Assembly (NCBI GenBank): GCA_002914805.1 | Contig: JXTB01000067.1 | Coordinates: 741,293-805,292, forward strand | Reading direction: 5' to 3' | From: Parasponia andersonii | Lineage: Eukaryota; Streptophyta; Magnoliopsida; Rosales; Cannabaceae | DNA: 64,000 nt | Shown here: positions 24,002 to 37,169 of the stretch, piece by piece | How positions within the stretch are numbered: the first letter of the stretch is position 1 | Layout of the letters: the number at the start of each line of letters is the position of its first letter | The notes under the pieces: generated by a model | The model's input: the letters and a program-made list of their open reading frames with translations, nothing else | What the model was told of the DNA's origin: nothing | The model's database searches: none | Program-made: the position numbers and the translations under genes

Positions 24002-26795
24002 ATAAACTGAAATAATCACAAAAGTATAAACGAACAATTTGATTTATATAAAACCCAACATATAATTAACTAAGCAATAGACTAAGATAATCACAAAAAT
24101 ATAAATGAAAATATTAGAGAAAAAACAAGGTTTCAAGATACACTTAATTGTTCGTTTAACATTACCAACTTTGATTATTGTTTATTACTCAATTATATAT
24201 TTCAGATCTCAAACACATAAGTAGAAAATATAGAATTAAAGAATAAATATTATTCGAAAGTAGTCAATATGAAAAATTCTTCCAATTAATGCTAAAATAA
24301 TTTATCTTATTAGTTATCTAAGATCGACAATATATCACAGAGACAATGTTACAGTAAAATGTCAACTAATAAAACAAATATAATTATAATCTAGTTTAAA
24401 TAATCATATAAAGAAAACATGATTGAATTTGTATGAGAAACTAGAAAATAATATATTGAAATTAAAAATATTGAAGAATTTAACAAACTAAATATATAAA
24501 TATTGGAGTACTATCAGGAATCAAAACTGAAAAACTATACAACTAAGATTATCTCTCTAGCCTCTCTAAAAAACTAGTCTAATTTCGCACTCATCTCACA
24601 CTCTCTCTAAAAAAGTGAAATTTTTTCTCTCAAAATTCCGGCTATTTATAACTGAGTTTAAAGGATTATACAAGTCTCTATGTTTCTAAAAATACAATCT
24701 AATTGGTTTTAGGATGTGTTAATCTCCTATAATTTTTCTTTTTTTTCTCTCTCTCTTTTCCTCTTTATTCATGTTTATGAGCCTTGGGGTATTATCTAGT
24801 GTGGATGAAACAAGTGAGCTCGTCATAAAAATCACTTCTGATTCATTAAAGTAAAAGAGTTGACTTAAGTTGATGATGTGGCGACAATTGAATGGCTGTA
24901 GATCTAGTTATATGGAAGCTCGCAGAACTCTTGATCAAGCACGGTTTGGAGTTGCTGCATCATGTGGGCCCACATGTCTCTTGGCTTCAGACGCGCCAGT
25001 GTGAGTCTAACGCGCTCGTCTGGTGGTTTTGATGCTCGATCCCAAGATCGTGGCTTCTCTTCATTCTCTCACTCGCGGATCTGGTTGTTTTATTTTTCCT
25101 ATTTTCTTTTTTTTTTTTCTTTTTAGATATAAATCGAAATAAAACAAATTAAAACTAAATCATATTCAAAATTTAAAAAAAAAAAACGTAAATCAAATTA
25201 AAAATATAATCCGAATTTAATTAAATCAAACTAAATTATCCTAAGTTAAACTAAATTAAATAAAATTTAAGTAAACTAAATCTAAATACTTAGAAATAAA
25301 ATAACCTAAATTACTTCAAAAACTACAATAAAAATATTCAAAAACACAAAAAAATATATAAATAAAAAAATATAAATAACTCTATTTTCACAAAATTATC
25401 GTATATTTTTTCTGACTATACATTTTGAATTAGCTAGAGAGCAAATCTCACCAAATTAACCGTGTTATATTTATGGCATTGTGACCAAATCATTAAGAAA
25501 AAGTGTATATTCTTTTTCTAGTGAGTTCATATATCTTTTTTTCTTAGATAAACAAATTTGCTGTCAAAAAGCAATGACTTTTACAATAATATATTCCTAC
25601 GGAAGAAAATATTTATCCAACCAAATTAAGAAGTTCATCCTCCACTCCTAAAACAAATATGTATGAATCATGTGAAATTTTATTACAAACATAAAGGGTA
25701 TGTTTAGAAATAAGATTCTAATCTTATTCTATAAATTTGGAAACAATTTTCATATAGAAAATTGATATAGAATAAGAGCATTTAAGCCCATAAACTTCTA
25801 TTATTTCAAAAATACAATCCACCATCGAAGTTTGTACTTCTGAAAAATGTGATAACAAGTTTTTGTAAAGATTGATATTCTTTGGTATTTATTATTGTAA
25901 ATTCAAAACTAAAATCCACATAAAAAATGGGACAAATCAATCATAGAAATCAAAATCTACATTTACATAAGAAAAGATTTAAAACAAAATGAAAAAAAAA
26001 AGAGAAAAAATTCCTACCGAAAGATATCTGTAGCATAATAGTACACAAGGGGGCCTAGAGTTACATATAGGAAGGAGTGCTTTCCCATTAATTAAAAAAA
26101 AAAAAAAAAAAAAAAAAAACAATTCAGGCAAAAACAAAAACAAAAAAAAAGATGAAAATGCTAAGGTTTCTTTATGTTCCCATGTCCACATTCCTTAGAG
26201 TTATACTTAATACAAGTTAACTATGGCAAAATATAAATATCATATTATTCCCGATTTTAAAAAATTGGAAATTGTAAATTATTGATCATCAATAAATTAT
26301 CACAAATCTAATTAAGGGGTATGCATAATGTATATATTGGTCTTTTTACTAGAAGATTAAAATATCTTTTTAAAGATACACGCGCGCGAGCTTTTAAGCC
26401 ATCTGAGAATCTAAATATAAAATTTTATCCATCCATATTTAATCGTGCGCTCTTAATTATAAAAACCTAGGAGTCCCTTCTCCGGTAGAGAGACACTTGC
26501 CAAAAATAGCTTTGAGGTTAATTATAAAAACCTAGGAAGAGGCTAGCTTAGAGAAAGAAATATACCTTAATTATAGTTAAAATCATAAACATTTTGACAA
26601 ATCTTTTGAGGTTTACCTTAATTGAAAAATCTACCTCTAATATTGGTGGTATTTAATGAGTGACAAAATAGAATAAAATAAAAAGATAAAGATAAATGCA
26701 TTACTTGTGATTTTTAGTTTCTTTAATCATATTGTTGAAGGAGTATTATTTTTTAATTATTTTACAGATATTAACCATATTGAAGATGATATTTT
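24002..26795. other. AT-rich intergenic DNA, origin unknown
   Basis: No gene is recognised. The first 150 bases hold two similar blocks around the motif ataatcacaaaa.tataaa. A more mixed-composition block (about 24780-25090) is followed by an A-rich strand (25130-25400) and poly-A runs, including one at 26094-26119. A short GC dinucleotide stretch (acacgcgcgcgag) is near 26378. The block could be the remains of another LTR, but I found no partner copy. Confidence 0.55.
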
Positions 26796-28185
26796 TGTTA
26801 GGGTTTATGCCTAAAAATATGTATATTTTGGATATTTGTTTAATTAATAAAATGATATTTTTCAATTTGAATTTGTACATAATTTGTATGTCATTAAATA
26901 TCAGAAAATCCCTAGTTTATTTATATGACCATAAATTTAGTATATAAGTATTATATACATGAAGATTAAATTTATAGATAATAAACTAAATATAGTCTGT
27001 AATAATTAATTAAAGTTTGAGATATTTAATTAAATATTATTAGTGCAATTTATTAACAATTAGAATATAATAGTCTTATCTGGACTATTGATGTGTTGAC
27101 ATCACAATGGAGGTACTTTATATAATTCAATTATATAAGACTAGAATAAATATGATTTGAATCTCACATAAATTCCGTTAACTGTTAGAATTCAAATAAT
27201 GTCACTAGATGATCATATGTCAATCAATTCTAATCCTGAATAGTTATAGACTCCTATTTATAACATTATATTCTTTCACATACTTGTTTAAAAGTTTGTT
27301 TCATAAGCAGATCGAAATACTTGTATCTTTAAGGCATGATGAGATGAGTAAATGAGAATGTAATTTATAAATATGGAATCCATTCCTTCCATTAGGAAGG
27401 TAGAAAGATGATTCTCTTGTATATTGATACAGGACTCGAATTGTTTGAGTACTTAATATATAATAGATTTATAAATTAATTATTCAATTAAGAATTAATA
27501 GTACACAAGGATAAAGATATAGAGAGGCAAATGGAACATGACCTAGCTCCAATTATGAATTATTTATGAAGGATTGAACTACATGTAATGATTAAATTAA
27601 TAGATTGCTCGCTATTTTCGGAGTAAATTAATTATGCAATTTCAATAGTGCAATTTTAAATTTTTAGTAGAGTAATATTGGAATTAATAAATTAAAAAAA
27701 TTAATTAAAGAGTTTAATTAATTATCATAATTTATTAGAGCATGAATTACAGGTCCATAGGTCCCCAATTCCACATCTTACAAACGAGGTACTAGATTTT
27801 ATATTATTTTTGTTACTACACACTTTGTCTAGATAAATAGTTTATCTATATATAATTAATAATTGTTATTAATTAATTAATTGATTTTGAATTAATTAAT
27901 TTAAATTTATGGAGAGATAAGTTTCCTAGTTTGTTTAAATTTTGAATTTAAGAATATTTAATTATTAGATAATTAAATAAATAAAAATTAGAAAACTGAC
28001 TGAAAGGGAAACTTTCTTTCTAGTTAACTGCTAGTTTATATAGATATATATATATATATATATTTCCTAGTTTGTTTAAATTTTGAATTTAAGAATATTT
28101 AATTATTAGATAATTAAATAAATAAAAATTAGAAAACTGACTGAAAGGGAAACTTTCTTTCTAGTTAACTGCTAGTTTATATAGA
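26796..28185 (+). repeat. 5' LTR of element C (visible part)
   Basis: The part from 27838 to the gap matches 32357-32563 in the 3' copy. It contains a (TA)n run at 28044-28062 and an exact 123-bp repeat that abuts the gap. The end of the LTR is not resolved. Confidence 0.7.
27922..28185 (+). repeat. Exact 123-bp direct repeat beside an assembly gap
   Basis: 27922-28044 and 28063-28185 are identical, separated only by a (TA)n run, and the second copy stops at the N gap. The related 3' LTR fragment has one copy. Confidence 0.85.
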
Positions 28186-28279
28186 NNNNNNNNNNNNNNN
28201 NNNNNNNNNNNNNNNNNNNNNNNNNNNNNNNNNNNNNNNNNNNNNNNNNNNNNNNNNNNNNNNNNNNNNNNNNNNNNNN
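28186..28279. other. Assembly gap (94 N)
   Basis: A run of N within or just after the element C 5' LTR, bordered on the right by (AT)n. Confidence 0.99.
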
Positions 28280-29615
28280 ATATATATAAGTTTTATTTGC
28301 ATCTAGTGGAGAACAGGTACCGTACTGTTGCAAAACAAAAGGCTTAGCCTTAAGCCTAGCATTAACCGAACATTCGCATGGGCCAAGCCCAACTTGCCAG
28401 GCCCAAAGTCCTTCGTAAGTATTACGGGTTGGGTTAATGTAGGTTAACCCAAGGGATAATCTATTTACAATAATACCACTTTTATAAATTTAATTTTGTA
28501 AAAATACCATAATAAGAAATGAGGCCCAAAAAGTCCATCAAATAATTTTTGGGCCTACGTACTTTTGATTCTCTATAATTTTATTATTTTATTGGGTTGT
28601 AATTTCGTAAGGGATCCGATCAAATATCATTTTTTTATTATTATATTATATGTGATATATATAACATACTCATGCATTATAATATGCCAATCATTATACT
28701 CACTCATAGTCATTTATGAATGTCATCCATACATCTTATATTCATACTAAAATAGTTAAGTTAGAATATGATGAATTTAATTAGATTAACTAATTAAATA
28801 GAAATAAAAAAAATTGAATAATGTGATTTAAGTTTAATAGTTAAATTTTGATAATATCACAATTATTTAGTTTAGACTATCCTTATTAATTAGATTAATT
28901 AGATTAGTCAAATTATTATTATGATAATAAATTTAGATTTTACAAAATCTAGAAATTTATTTAGGACCAATAAAACTAGACTAATAGATTAACTTAGAAA
29001 ATTATATTAGATATAATAACTAAGTTAAATAAAACATTAGATGTTTATTAGTAAAAACATATAAGATTTTCAAAAAATGAGTGGGAGAGAGGTATATGAC
29101 AATATATTCTACGGTCTCCATTATTAATTAAGCACCTTGAGATTTAATTAGTGCCTAGAGATGCTTAGATTTCGTCCTCACTATGAAGGGTGTCTATTTA
29201 AATTAATAACAAAGCTTAATTTCTAAGAGATAGGATGTTAGAATGTATTTCAAAATTGACCTAGTCGACGACGTCAATTTTGAGCTAAATTGCTAGAATC
29301 TGAAATAATGAGTCACACTCATGAGGATACACTTAAATTGTTAATAGTATCTTGACCATAAAATGGTGTTTAATAAATAAAAAAAATGTGAGATATTTTC
29401 TTATTTTATTTATTAATTGAGAATATCTCAATTCAATTAATAATTATGTGACCTATCCTACGACGACATCTAATTAGAGAAAATTGAATTGCCGTAGAAT
29501 TAGTAATTAAGTTTATGTGTTTACTTACTTGCATCATATTTACTATTCTAAATTCTTTGTGATATTTATTTTCAAATATGTTGAATTTTATTTTATTTAT
29601 TTAATTTCAACAAAT
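28280..29615 (+). other. Leader or unresolved region of element C
   Basis: The first 280 bases, with proline/alanine-like GC islands (gggccaagccc), have no match in the 3' LTR and may be an insertion. From about 29080 (gtgggagagaggtatatgac) the sequence looks like the untranslated leader of a copia element before gag. No coding sequence is recognised. Confidence 0.5.
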
Positions 29616-30510
29616 ATGTCAACTTCGAATCCTATTATCACTTTCCTTGCAAACAAAAAATTAACTAGAGACAGTTTTATCAAATGGAAAAGTAATATAA
29701 ATATCGTGTTTGTTAGTGAAGACTACAAATTTGTGCTTATGGAGGAATGTCTTCCATAACCCACCGCTAATGCTACTCGTACTACATGAGAAACCTATGA
29801 AAAGTGGACTCATGCTAAGAATAAAAGCTCGCTGCTACATGTTAGTAGGCATGATCGACGTGCTTAGAGCTAAGCACGAAAAGATGGAGACTGCTTATAA
29901 GATGATGGAGTCCCTCCAAGTCATGTTTAGGCAACAATCTGATCAATCTCACCATGATGCCATTAAAAAGGCTATGAATGTAAAGATGAAGAGAGGAACT
30001 CTAGTGAGAGATCATGTTTTGAACATGATCAATTACTTTGGAGAGGCTGAAGTTCACGAGGCTATGATCGATGACTGCACCCAAGTAAGTACGATTCTAG
30101 AATTACTCTCACCTAATTTTCTTCAGTTCAAGAGCAACTATATTATGAACAAGTTGAATTATACGATGATTCAACTACTTAATGAACAGCAAACCTTCAA
30201 ATTGATATCAAAAGATAAAAGTAAAGATGGTTCAGCAACTGTTGCTGAAGCAAATATTGTAGATGAAAATCTCTCTACCTCTAAAAAAAATAAGAAGAAA
30301 AAGAGCAAGGATGGATCTAGGTCTAAGCCTAAAAAAAGTAAGAAGGGCAAAATAAACACTAAGAAGAACAACTCCAAGGATAAAAAGCCTAAGGAAAAAT
30401 ATTTTCACTGTGGAGTTGAAGGACATTGGAAGAGAAATTATAATAAGTATCTCTCCGAATTGAAAGAGAAGAAGAAAGGTAAATATGATTTACTTGGTCT
30501 AGAAGCTTGT
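29616..30510 (+). pseudogene. gag of element C (broken)
   Basis: The likely start is ATG at 29616 (MSTSNPIITFLANKKL, then FIKWKSNINIV), the typical N-terminus of copia gag. A TAA at 29757 and a frameshift follow. The next frame, to 30510, carries AYKMMESLQVMF and a UBN2-like region. A very basic Lys/Ser tail precedes a degenerate zinc knuckle (CGVEGHWKRNY; the first Cys pair is altered and the last Cys is Tyr). The role is RNA packaging. The ORF is not intact. Confidence 0.82.
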
Positions 30511-32384
30511 TAGTAGAAGAAGACTTATTTGGTATATCTCCTTATAAAATAGAGTCAGAAGCCATTAATCATGTCTATTCTTCTTTTAAGATACTTAATT
30601 CTTTTACAGAACTTGCCAATAAGGAATTCACAATAAGAGTAGGCAATGGAGCCAAAGTTTTAGCAAAAGTAGTGGGAGTCATCCGTCTTCATATTAGGAA
30701 TAAATTTTTATTATTGAATAATATTTATTTTATTCATAGTTTTTGTAGGAATTTGATTTCTATTTTAATGCTATTTAAACAAATGTTTGGTATTTCTTTT
30801 CCTAATAATGAGATTATTATTTTTAAAAATAGTTTAAATATTTATTCTGCGAAAATGGAGAATGGACTTTACATGTTAAGGCTAGACAAATAATCACTTC
30901 TTAATACTGAAATGATTAAAATAGAATATCCCAAACCTAAAAGTAAAAAGTTTCTCATGACGACGATACATATCTTTGGTACCTTAGGTTAGGGTATATC
31001 AATCTAAATAGGATAAACAGACTTGTAAAGGATGATTTTTTAAGAGAGCTAAAAGTTGACACTGTATCAGTTTGTGAAGCTTGTCTAGAAGGGAAAATGA
31101 CTAAGAGACCTTTTTCAACAAAGAGCGAAAGGGCAAAAGATCCCCTTGAGCTTGTGCATAGCGATGTATGTGGTCCACTGAATGTACAAGTAAGAGATAG
31201 TTATGAATACTTTGTCACATTTATTAATGATTATTCACGATATGCATATGTATACCTAATGTAAAGAAAATTTGAAACCTTTGAAAAGTTCAAGAATTCA
31301 TAGCATAAGTTGAAAAGCAATTAGCTAAGTCATTAACAACTCTTCAATCAGTTCAAAAGGGTGAATGCCTTGATAATGAATTCAAGGATCACTTGCTGGA
31401 GAATGACATCCTATCTTAACTCATAGCACCTCGAACACTACAACATAATGGTGTTGTAAAAAGGAGAAACTGAACATTGCTTAATATGGTCAGATCAATA
31501 ATGAGCTACTCTTCCCTACCACTCTCAATCTGAGGTTATGTATTACAAACTACTATTTATATTTTTAATGTAGTACCTTCCAAGTCTATCCAAAAGATAC
31601 CTTTAGAGTTGTGGAATGGGTGTAAACTTAGTTTACGTCATATTCATATATAGGGGTGCCCAACACATATACTGAAAGGAAAGACTATAAAACTAGAACC
31701 ATGTATAGAGGTTTGTTTATTTATAGGTTATCCAAAAGGCACAAGAGAAGGTTTGCTTTATAGTCCTCAAGAGAAAAAGGTATTTGTATCGACAAATGTC
31801 ACTCTTCCTGAAAATAACTATATGACAGATTTCAAATGTTGAAGTAAAGTTATACTAGAGGAATTACTTTCTGATCAAATCAGACCACAACTAATAAGAG
31901 TTCTTGAATGACAAAATTATGAGACCACAATTTCAAATTAGAATACCTTGGCAACTCGGCGTATTAGGAGGATTATTAGACTATCTACTCACTACAGGGA
32001 AGTTGGAAAAGCATATCTTACTATTTCTGATAGTAGCCAAGATGACCTATTGACATACAAGCATGCAATGGAAGATTCTAATAAGGAAAAATAGCAAGAG
32101 GCTATAAACCAAGAATGAAATCTATATATTCTAATTCTGCCTGGGAACTTGTAGATCTACCTGAAGATATCAGGCCCATTGGATGTAGATGGATCTATAA
32201 AAGAAAAAGAAGTATAGATAGAAAATTTGAAACGTTCAAGACTAGGTTAGTAGCAAAGGGTTATACCCAAAAAGAGGGAGTTGATTATGAAGAGACTTTC
32301 TCACTAGTAGCCATGCTTAAATCTATACGTACCCTCTTATTCATTGTTGCATATTTAGACTATAGTTTATCTATATGTAATTAA
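30511..32384 (+). pseudogene. pol of element C: protease region, integrase and truncated RT
   Basis: The 30507-30893 frame corresponds to the protease to pre-integrase region (FTIRVGNGAKV, then NNIYFIHSFCRNLIS and ENGLYMLRLD). GAG-pre-integrase and integrase motifs lie at about 30970-31260: LRLGYINLNRI, CEACLEGKMTKRPF, LVHSDVCGPLNV and YFVTFINDYSRYAYVYL. Then come stops and frameshifts. The post-integrase CPTHILKGK and CLFIGYPKGTREG mark the domain end at about 31760. RT starts at about 32115 with WELVDLPEDIRPIGCRWIYK and LVAKGYTQKEGVDYEETFS, and is cut off at about 32356 by fusion to LTR sequence. The YVDD catalytic box and RNase H are absent. Confidence 0.85.
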
Positions 32385-32898
32385 TAATTATTATTAATTA
32401 ATTAATTTTGAATTAATTAATTTCAATTTATGGAGAGATAAGTTTCGTAATTTGTTTAAATTTTGAATTTAAAAGTATTGAATTATCAGATAATTAGATA
32501 AATAGAAATTGAGAAATTGACTGAAGCAAAACATTCTTTCTAGTTATTTGCTAGTTTATATAGNAAACCTAGCAGAAAATACAGAATATAATACGTATTA
32601 TTTTCTACAGAATCTTCATAAATTAAAGAGAAAAAGAAGAGAGTCTTTTTATTTTCTATAGAACAAACTCTTACAATCTCATATGTTGAGAATATTGCAA
32701 GAACCTAAAGTGTGAGTTTTAAGAAATTGTACGCAACGCCTACACGTTTATCCAGTTGTGTTTGAGGCTTGGATTAGAATATCGTTGTTTAGAATACAGA
32801 AAAGCTAGGATCTGCTGATAGGCTACAAGAGGTATTAGATCTATTCTCTTTGTGTATTCCTATTTGCTATGAATTAATATTATGCACTCATATAATCA
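32357..32898 (+). repeat. 3' LTR fragment of element C
   Basis: It matches the 5' LTR from 27838 up to the gap, then continues beyond it. A single N at 32564 falls at the same place as the (TA)n/gap in the 5' copy. Its last about 109 bases (32790-32898) are repeated, with divergence, at 43695-43805 on the far side of element D. Confidence 0.8.
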
Positions 32899-33087
32899 AC
32901 TGAGACTTAGAGAAACTTTTGTAATTCTCTAGAAAATAGTGAAGAATAATGGACATAGGCTCATCTTTTATAGGGCTGAATTACTATAAAATTCTTGTTT
33001 ACTTATTTGTTTTAATTTATCAACCCTCTTCACACACAAGCCACATCTTATAATTTTTTTAATTCATTGTTGACAAAGCTTCCGTCA
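32899..33087 (+). repeat. 5' LTR remnant of element D
   Basis: It matches the last about 190 bases of the 3' LTR (about 43509-43694): shared segments include gagaaact, ggacataggctcat, actataaaatt and gttgacaaa. The upstream part of the LTR is absent. Confidence 0.8.
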
Positions 33088-33090
33088 ATA

Positions 33091-33108
33091 ATTGGCGCTA
33101 GAAAGAGG
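33091..33108 (+). other. Primer-binding site of element D
   Basis: attggcgctagaaagagg follows the LTR end by three bases. The form TGGCGCTAGAAA is typical of Tat elements. I did not match it to a particular tRNA. Confidence 0.6.
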
Positions 33109-33149
33109 GCTATTCCAGCAAAAAGTTTGTCAATTTCGCTTCTTCAACA

Positions 33150-34950
33150 ATGGCAAATACCAGGAACACTACCAGGAATATTGGAGTAAGCCAAAATCAA
33201 CCCCAATGCACAACTGTTGCATAGGTCAATCCTGCTCAGGATCAACTTGTCGTAACTGCACTAAAGAACATTGTTCAAAGACAAGATTATATGGAGGATA
33301 CTCTTGCGAACCTTCAGCAAATCACCAACCAAATTAATGATTCTCTATGGCAACTCGCTAAAGAACAGATGGTGACTCCACCATAACATGAATGTCTTAG
33401 AAATTCTCCTGCTTGATGAACTGAAAGAGGAATTCAAATCTAAGAGGCAGGAAATTGTGACCAGCACAGAACCCAGCAGGAGTGCCATATAGATCACACC
33501 TCTAAGGGAAAAGGCAAGGTCGCAGATATACCCCAAGAATCTGGCACCAAGAGTTCGAGCATAGATTGTGATCGTGGACAACCTTCTCAGAGAGCTACCG
33601 TCAATCGTGAGCATCTAAATAATGGACAAAATCATTAGTCGAGGAGCATCTTTGAAAGAATAAGTTAGGAGCCGCGACAGAATTTGTTGACCTGAGAAAA
33701 CATCTAGAACAACGACATCAAAGAGGTAGTCTTGAGCGATCCACAATGCATCATGATGGCTAAACATCATCTCATCGAACTATTTCAGTGGAATCTTCAC
33801 AAAGGTCACAATAGACCCTGCTTAATCAATCTGCCTTACGTCATAATAATAATGACCAAAGGCCACCCTTGCCACCAGTAAGAGATAATGTCTTTCCTCT
33901 AAACATCGATGTTCATAATTTGAGGAATGCATTAGATGCACTCACTGGCTGGGACGATGAGCTCGCTGATGGATATCATCAATTGCCGTTCAATGAGAAG
34001 GTTCGAGCTATGACATTACCTACTGGATTCAAATTTCCCACTGTAAACACTTTTGATGGAAAAATTGACCTACAGGACCATATAGATCACTTCAAAAACC
34101 TGATAGAGCTCTAGAGAGTCGATGATCTCACAAGTTGTAGGTGTTTTACTATAACTCTCACAGGTGTAGCGAAGAAGTGGTTTCGAGGACTTAATCCTAG
34201 TTCGATCTCGTTCTAGCAGCAACTTCAGACTATATTCTTGAGACAATTCTAGGCTGCAAAGAACTTTACTATTCCACTTCTCAGTCTGTCTGCTATTCAT
34301 CAAGGCCCAGAGGAAACTCTTTAATCTTACCTCAATCGATTTACCTCAGAGTTGCTAAAAGTCAACAACCTACCTAATAGGAGAGTCTTGACTCTAATGA
34401 TTGCCAGGATACGACCAAAGACTAAACTCTGGGAGGAGTTATTAGAGCGAGAATGCAGAACTCTTGAAGAATTCTATCAAAGAGTTGTCTAAGAGTAGAA
34501 TCTTCATGCGAGAATCTTCATAAGACGAAGAAGGAAAGAGGAAAAGATGCGGCTAAAGTTGTGACCATGACCAGCTATAATAGTAACAAGAAGTCAAAAA
34601 AGAGGAAAAATGAGCAATCAACAAAAGGCAGCCCAAGCAAAAGAAGCACGAGATTCCGAGGGCTTCTCTAAGATTCAACAATTATACGAAGCCAAGTGCA
34701 CCCATAAATCATATTTACGCAGTCACAAGTCAACAGTAGCGATATCATCAGCTAGAGCTAATAAAACAGGATAGAGCAAGATGTGATCCCAACAAGTTCT
34801 GTCGATATCACAATGATATTGGATACGACACCAGTAACTGATGTACCTTGAAAGATAAGATTGAAAAATTAATTAGAGAATGGCAACTGGGGCAATATTT
34901 CAGGCAAAACAATGAAAAGGGGGAAGAAAACCAACAGTGACCTCCTGAGA
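33150..34950 (+). pseudogene. gag of element D (broken)
   Basis: The likely start is ATG at 33150 (MANTRNTTRNIG). The conserved Tat gag core is at 33990-34330: TFDGKIDLQDHIDHFKNLI, then GVAKKWFRGLNPSSI and LNRFTSELLKV. A knuckle-like motif CRYHNDIGYDTSNCTLKDKI lies near 34800-34860. Stops occur at several places, for example 34112-34114 and near 34215. The role is packaging of the element RNA. It is not translatable as one protein. Confidence 0.83.
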
Positions 34951-34984
34951 TTCAATACAAAGTATGAACCATTTTCGGAGGACC

Positions 34985-37074
34985 GCGTGTAGGAGGAAAA
35001 TCAAGGAGGGCACAAGATAGGTATAAACGAGAAGCTCGACAGGGGCCATTGACTAATGTTATACATCTCGAGTAGTGACAATAGAAGTTTCAATGGGTAC
35101 TAGACATGGATATCACCTTCATATAGCAGGATGCAAGGGAGGTCCATTACCCACATAATGATGTACTTCTCTTAAAGATCAATTGTGAAAGCACACAACT
35201 ATGGCGAGTGTTAGTCAATAATGGAAGTGTTGTCAACATCTTGTACTAAGATGCTTTCAAGAAGATAGGGTTGAATGATAATGATTTAAAACCTGCTATC
35301 ACCTCACTCTATGGATTTACCGATAATAGCATAATACTGAGGGGCATGATTGAGCTGATGGTTAATGTTAGAACTTATCCTAGAGTTTCATTAGTAATGA
35401 ATCAATTCTTAGTTGTAGATTACCTTTCTGCATTTAATGCCATACTGGGAAGACCAACACTGAGGGAACTTTGAGCTGACACTTTAATTTATCATCTTGC
35501 CATAAAGTTCCTAACCCAGCATAGAGTAGGCGAGGTGCGAGGTCACCAGTATGATGCACGGTCTTGCTATAACAACTCTCTGAAGCTCTCAATGAGAGAA
35601 ACAATACCTCGCACAACAATGGTCTAGTTATTTGAAAAGGCAACAAGTAAAACGTTAATCGAAGACCTCAACCCTCAAGAGATTGATGGAGAGGTCAAAA
35701 CTGGACCTATAGAAGATTTGAAAGATTTATCAATCGACAGGTCTTCAAAGGTGTTAAAAGTCAGAGTGAAGCTTCAAGAGCCCTTGCGAGTTACATTGGT
35801 CACTTTTCTAAAGTTGAACTTGGATATCTTTGTATAGCAACAATCGGATATGGTGGGGATTGATTCGAATATCATGTGTCATCGCTTTAATATTGATACA
35901 ACAAAGAAGCCCATGCGAAAGAAAAGAAGGGTAATGGATTTAGAATGCTACGTCGCGTTGAAAGAAGAGGTAGAAAAGGTACTCAAAATTGGATTTATTA
36001 GGGAGTCTTTTTACCCGAATTGGCTTACAAACCCAGTATTAGGGAAGAAACCTAACAATAAGTGAGAACTTGCATCGATTTCACCGATCTCAACAAAGCA
36101 TTCCCGAAGGATAGCTTTCCACTTCAGAGAATCGACCAGCTTATAGATACGGTGTTAGAGCATAAATTGCTAAGTTTTATGGACGCGTATTCTGGATATA
36201 ATCAAATCCCTAAGTACGAGCTAGATGAGGAGCATACCTCGTTCATCACTAATCAAGGATTATATTGCTATAAAAAAAGGCCTTTCGGACTCGTCAACGA
36301 AGGATCAACTTATCAACGTCTCATCAACATGATGTTCATAAAGTAGATTGATAAGACAATAGAGCTATACGTTGATGACATGTTAGTGAAGTCGAAGAAA
36401 GTTGAAGATCATACCATGTATCTTGATGAGATGTTCAAAATTCTTCGGAAATATTAGATGAATCTAAACCCTCAAAAGTGTGTATTTGGGGTAGATCCTA
36501 GGAAATTTATTGGATTTATGTCAATCAGCGAGGTATTAAAGCTAATTCTCAAAAGATCCAAGCGTTGATTGCCACGCAATCACCTCGCAAACCCAAAGAC
36601 GTGCAAAGCTGGGCATGAAGAGTAACCATACTAAGCCGATTCGTATCAAGATCGATCGACAAATGCCAGCCATTCTTCGAGATATTGAAGGGTTCAAAGA
36701 AGTTTAAGTGGATGGAGAACTACAAGCAGGTGTATCAAGAGTTGAAAAAACACTTGGATTCTTCTCTACTCTTGTCGAAGCCAAAGGTTGGGGAAAATTT
36801 ATACTTATACCTCGCTGTTTCCAAGTATGTGACAAGTGCTGCACTGATTCGAGAAGAAGAGAATATACAGTGGCATGTATATTATGTGAGCAAAAGACTC
36901 CTTGATACTAAGACAAGATATCTGAAGATGGAGAAGTTGGCACTAACACTTATCATTGCATCCAGAAAGCTTCAACCTTACTTCCATGCTTATTCTATTG
37001 AAGTTTTCATGAATTTCCATTACAGTAAGTTTTGTAAAAACCTAAGGCATCAGGATGATTACTCAAGTAGGTGA
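34985..37074 (+). pseudogene. Protease, RT and RNase H of element D (broken)
   Basis: The protease region at about 35180-35475 holds VLVNNGSVVNILY (expected Asp-Ser/Thr-Gly signature altered to NNGS) and the conserved end LSAFNAILGRPTL. RT starts near 35850 and includes KPMRKKRRVMDLECYVALKE, EVEKVLKIGFIRE, TCIDFTDLNKAFPKDSFPL and FMDAYSGYNQI. It also has RPFGLVNEGSTYQRL and the catalytic box YVDDMLVKS, with YVDD at 36368-36379. RNase H, about 36685-37020, has LYLAVSKYVTSAALIREE and YSIEVFMNF. Stops are at 36063, 36344 and 36454 among others. The expected catalytic Asp of the RNase H (normally LYLAVS.. preceding) cannot be confirmed. Confidence 0.85.
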
Positions 37075-37169
37075 TCTAGCTGAGCTAGTTTGACATCAAT
37101 TTTCGACCTTGCACTGTAATAAAAGGTCAAGTTCTTGTAGATTTTATTGTAGAATTCACCTACGATGTC

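Larger units (their letters stand above)
26796..32898 (+). mobile_element. Element C: truncated Ty1/copia retrotransposon
   Basis: The 5' LTR starts TGTTAGGGTTTATGCC at 26796. Coding remnants follow in copia order: gag with a zinc knuckle, GAG-pre-integrase, integrase, start of RT. RT stops after about 80 residues and passes directly into sequence that matches the inside of the 5' LTR (32357 onward equals 27838 onward), so the rest of pol and the first about 1 kb of the 3' LTR are deleted. The 3' LTR part then runs into element D. No primer site was found, because an assembly gap and unmatched sequence follow the 5' LTR. Confidence 0.82.

Noticed and set aside
25979..26191. Minus-strand ORF with long Phe runs
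   Set aside because: It is made by poly-A tracts on the plus strand and has no protein-like composition.
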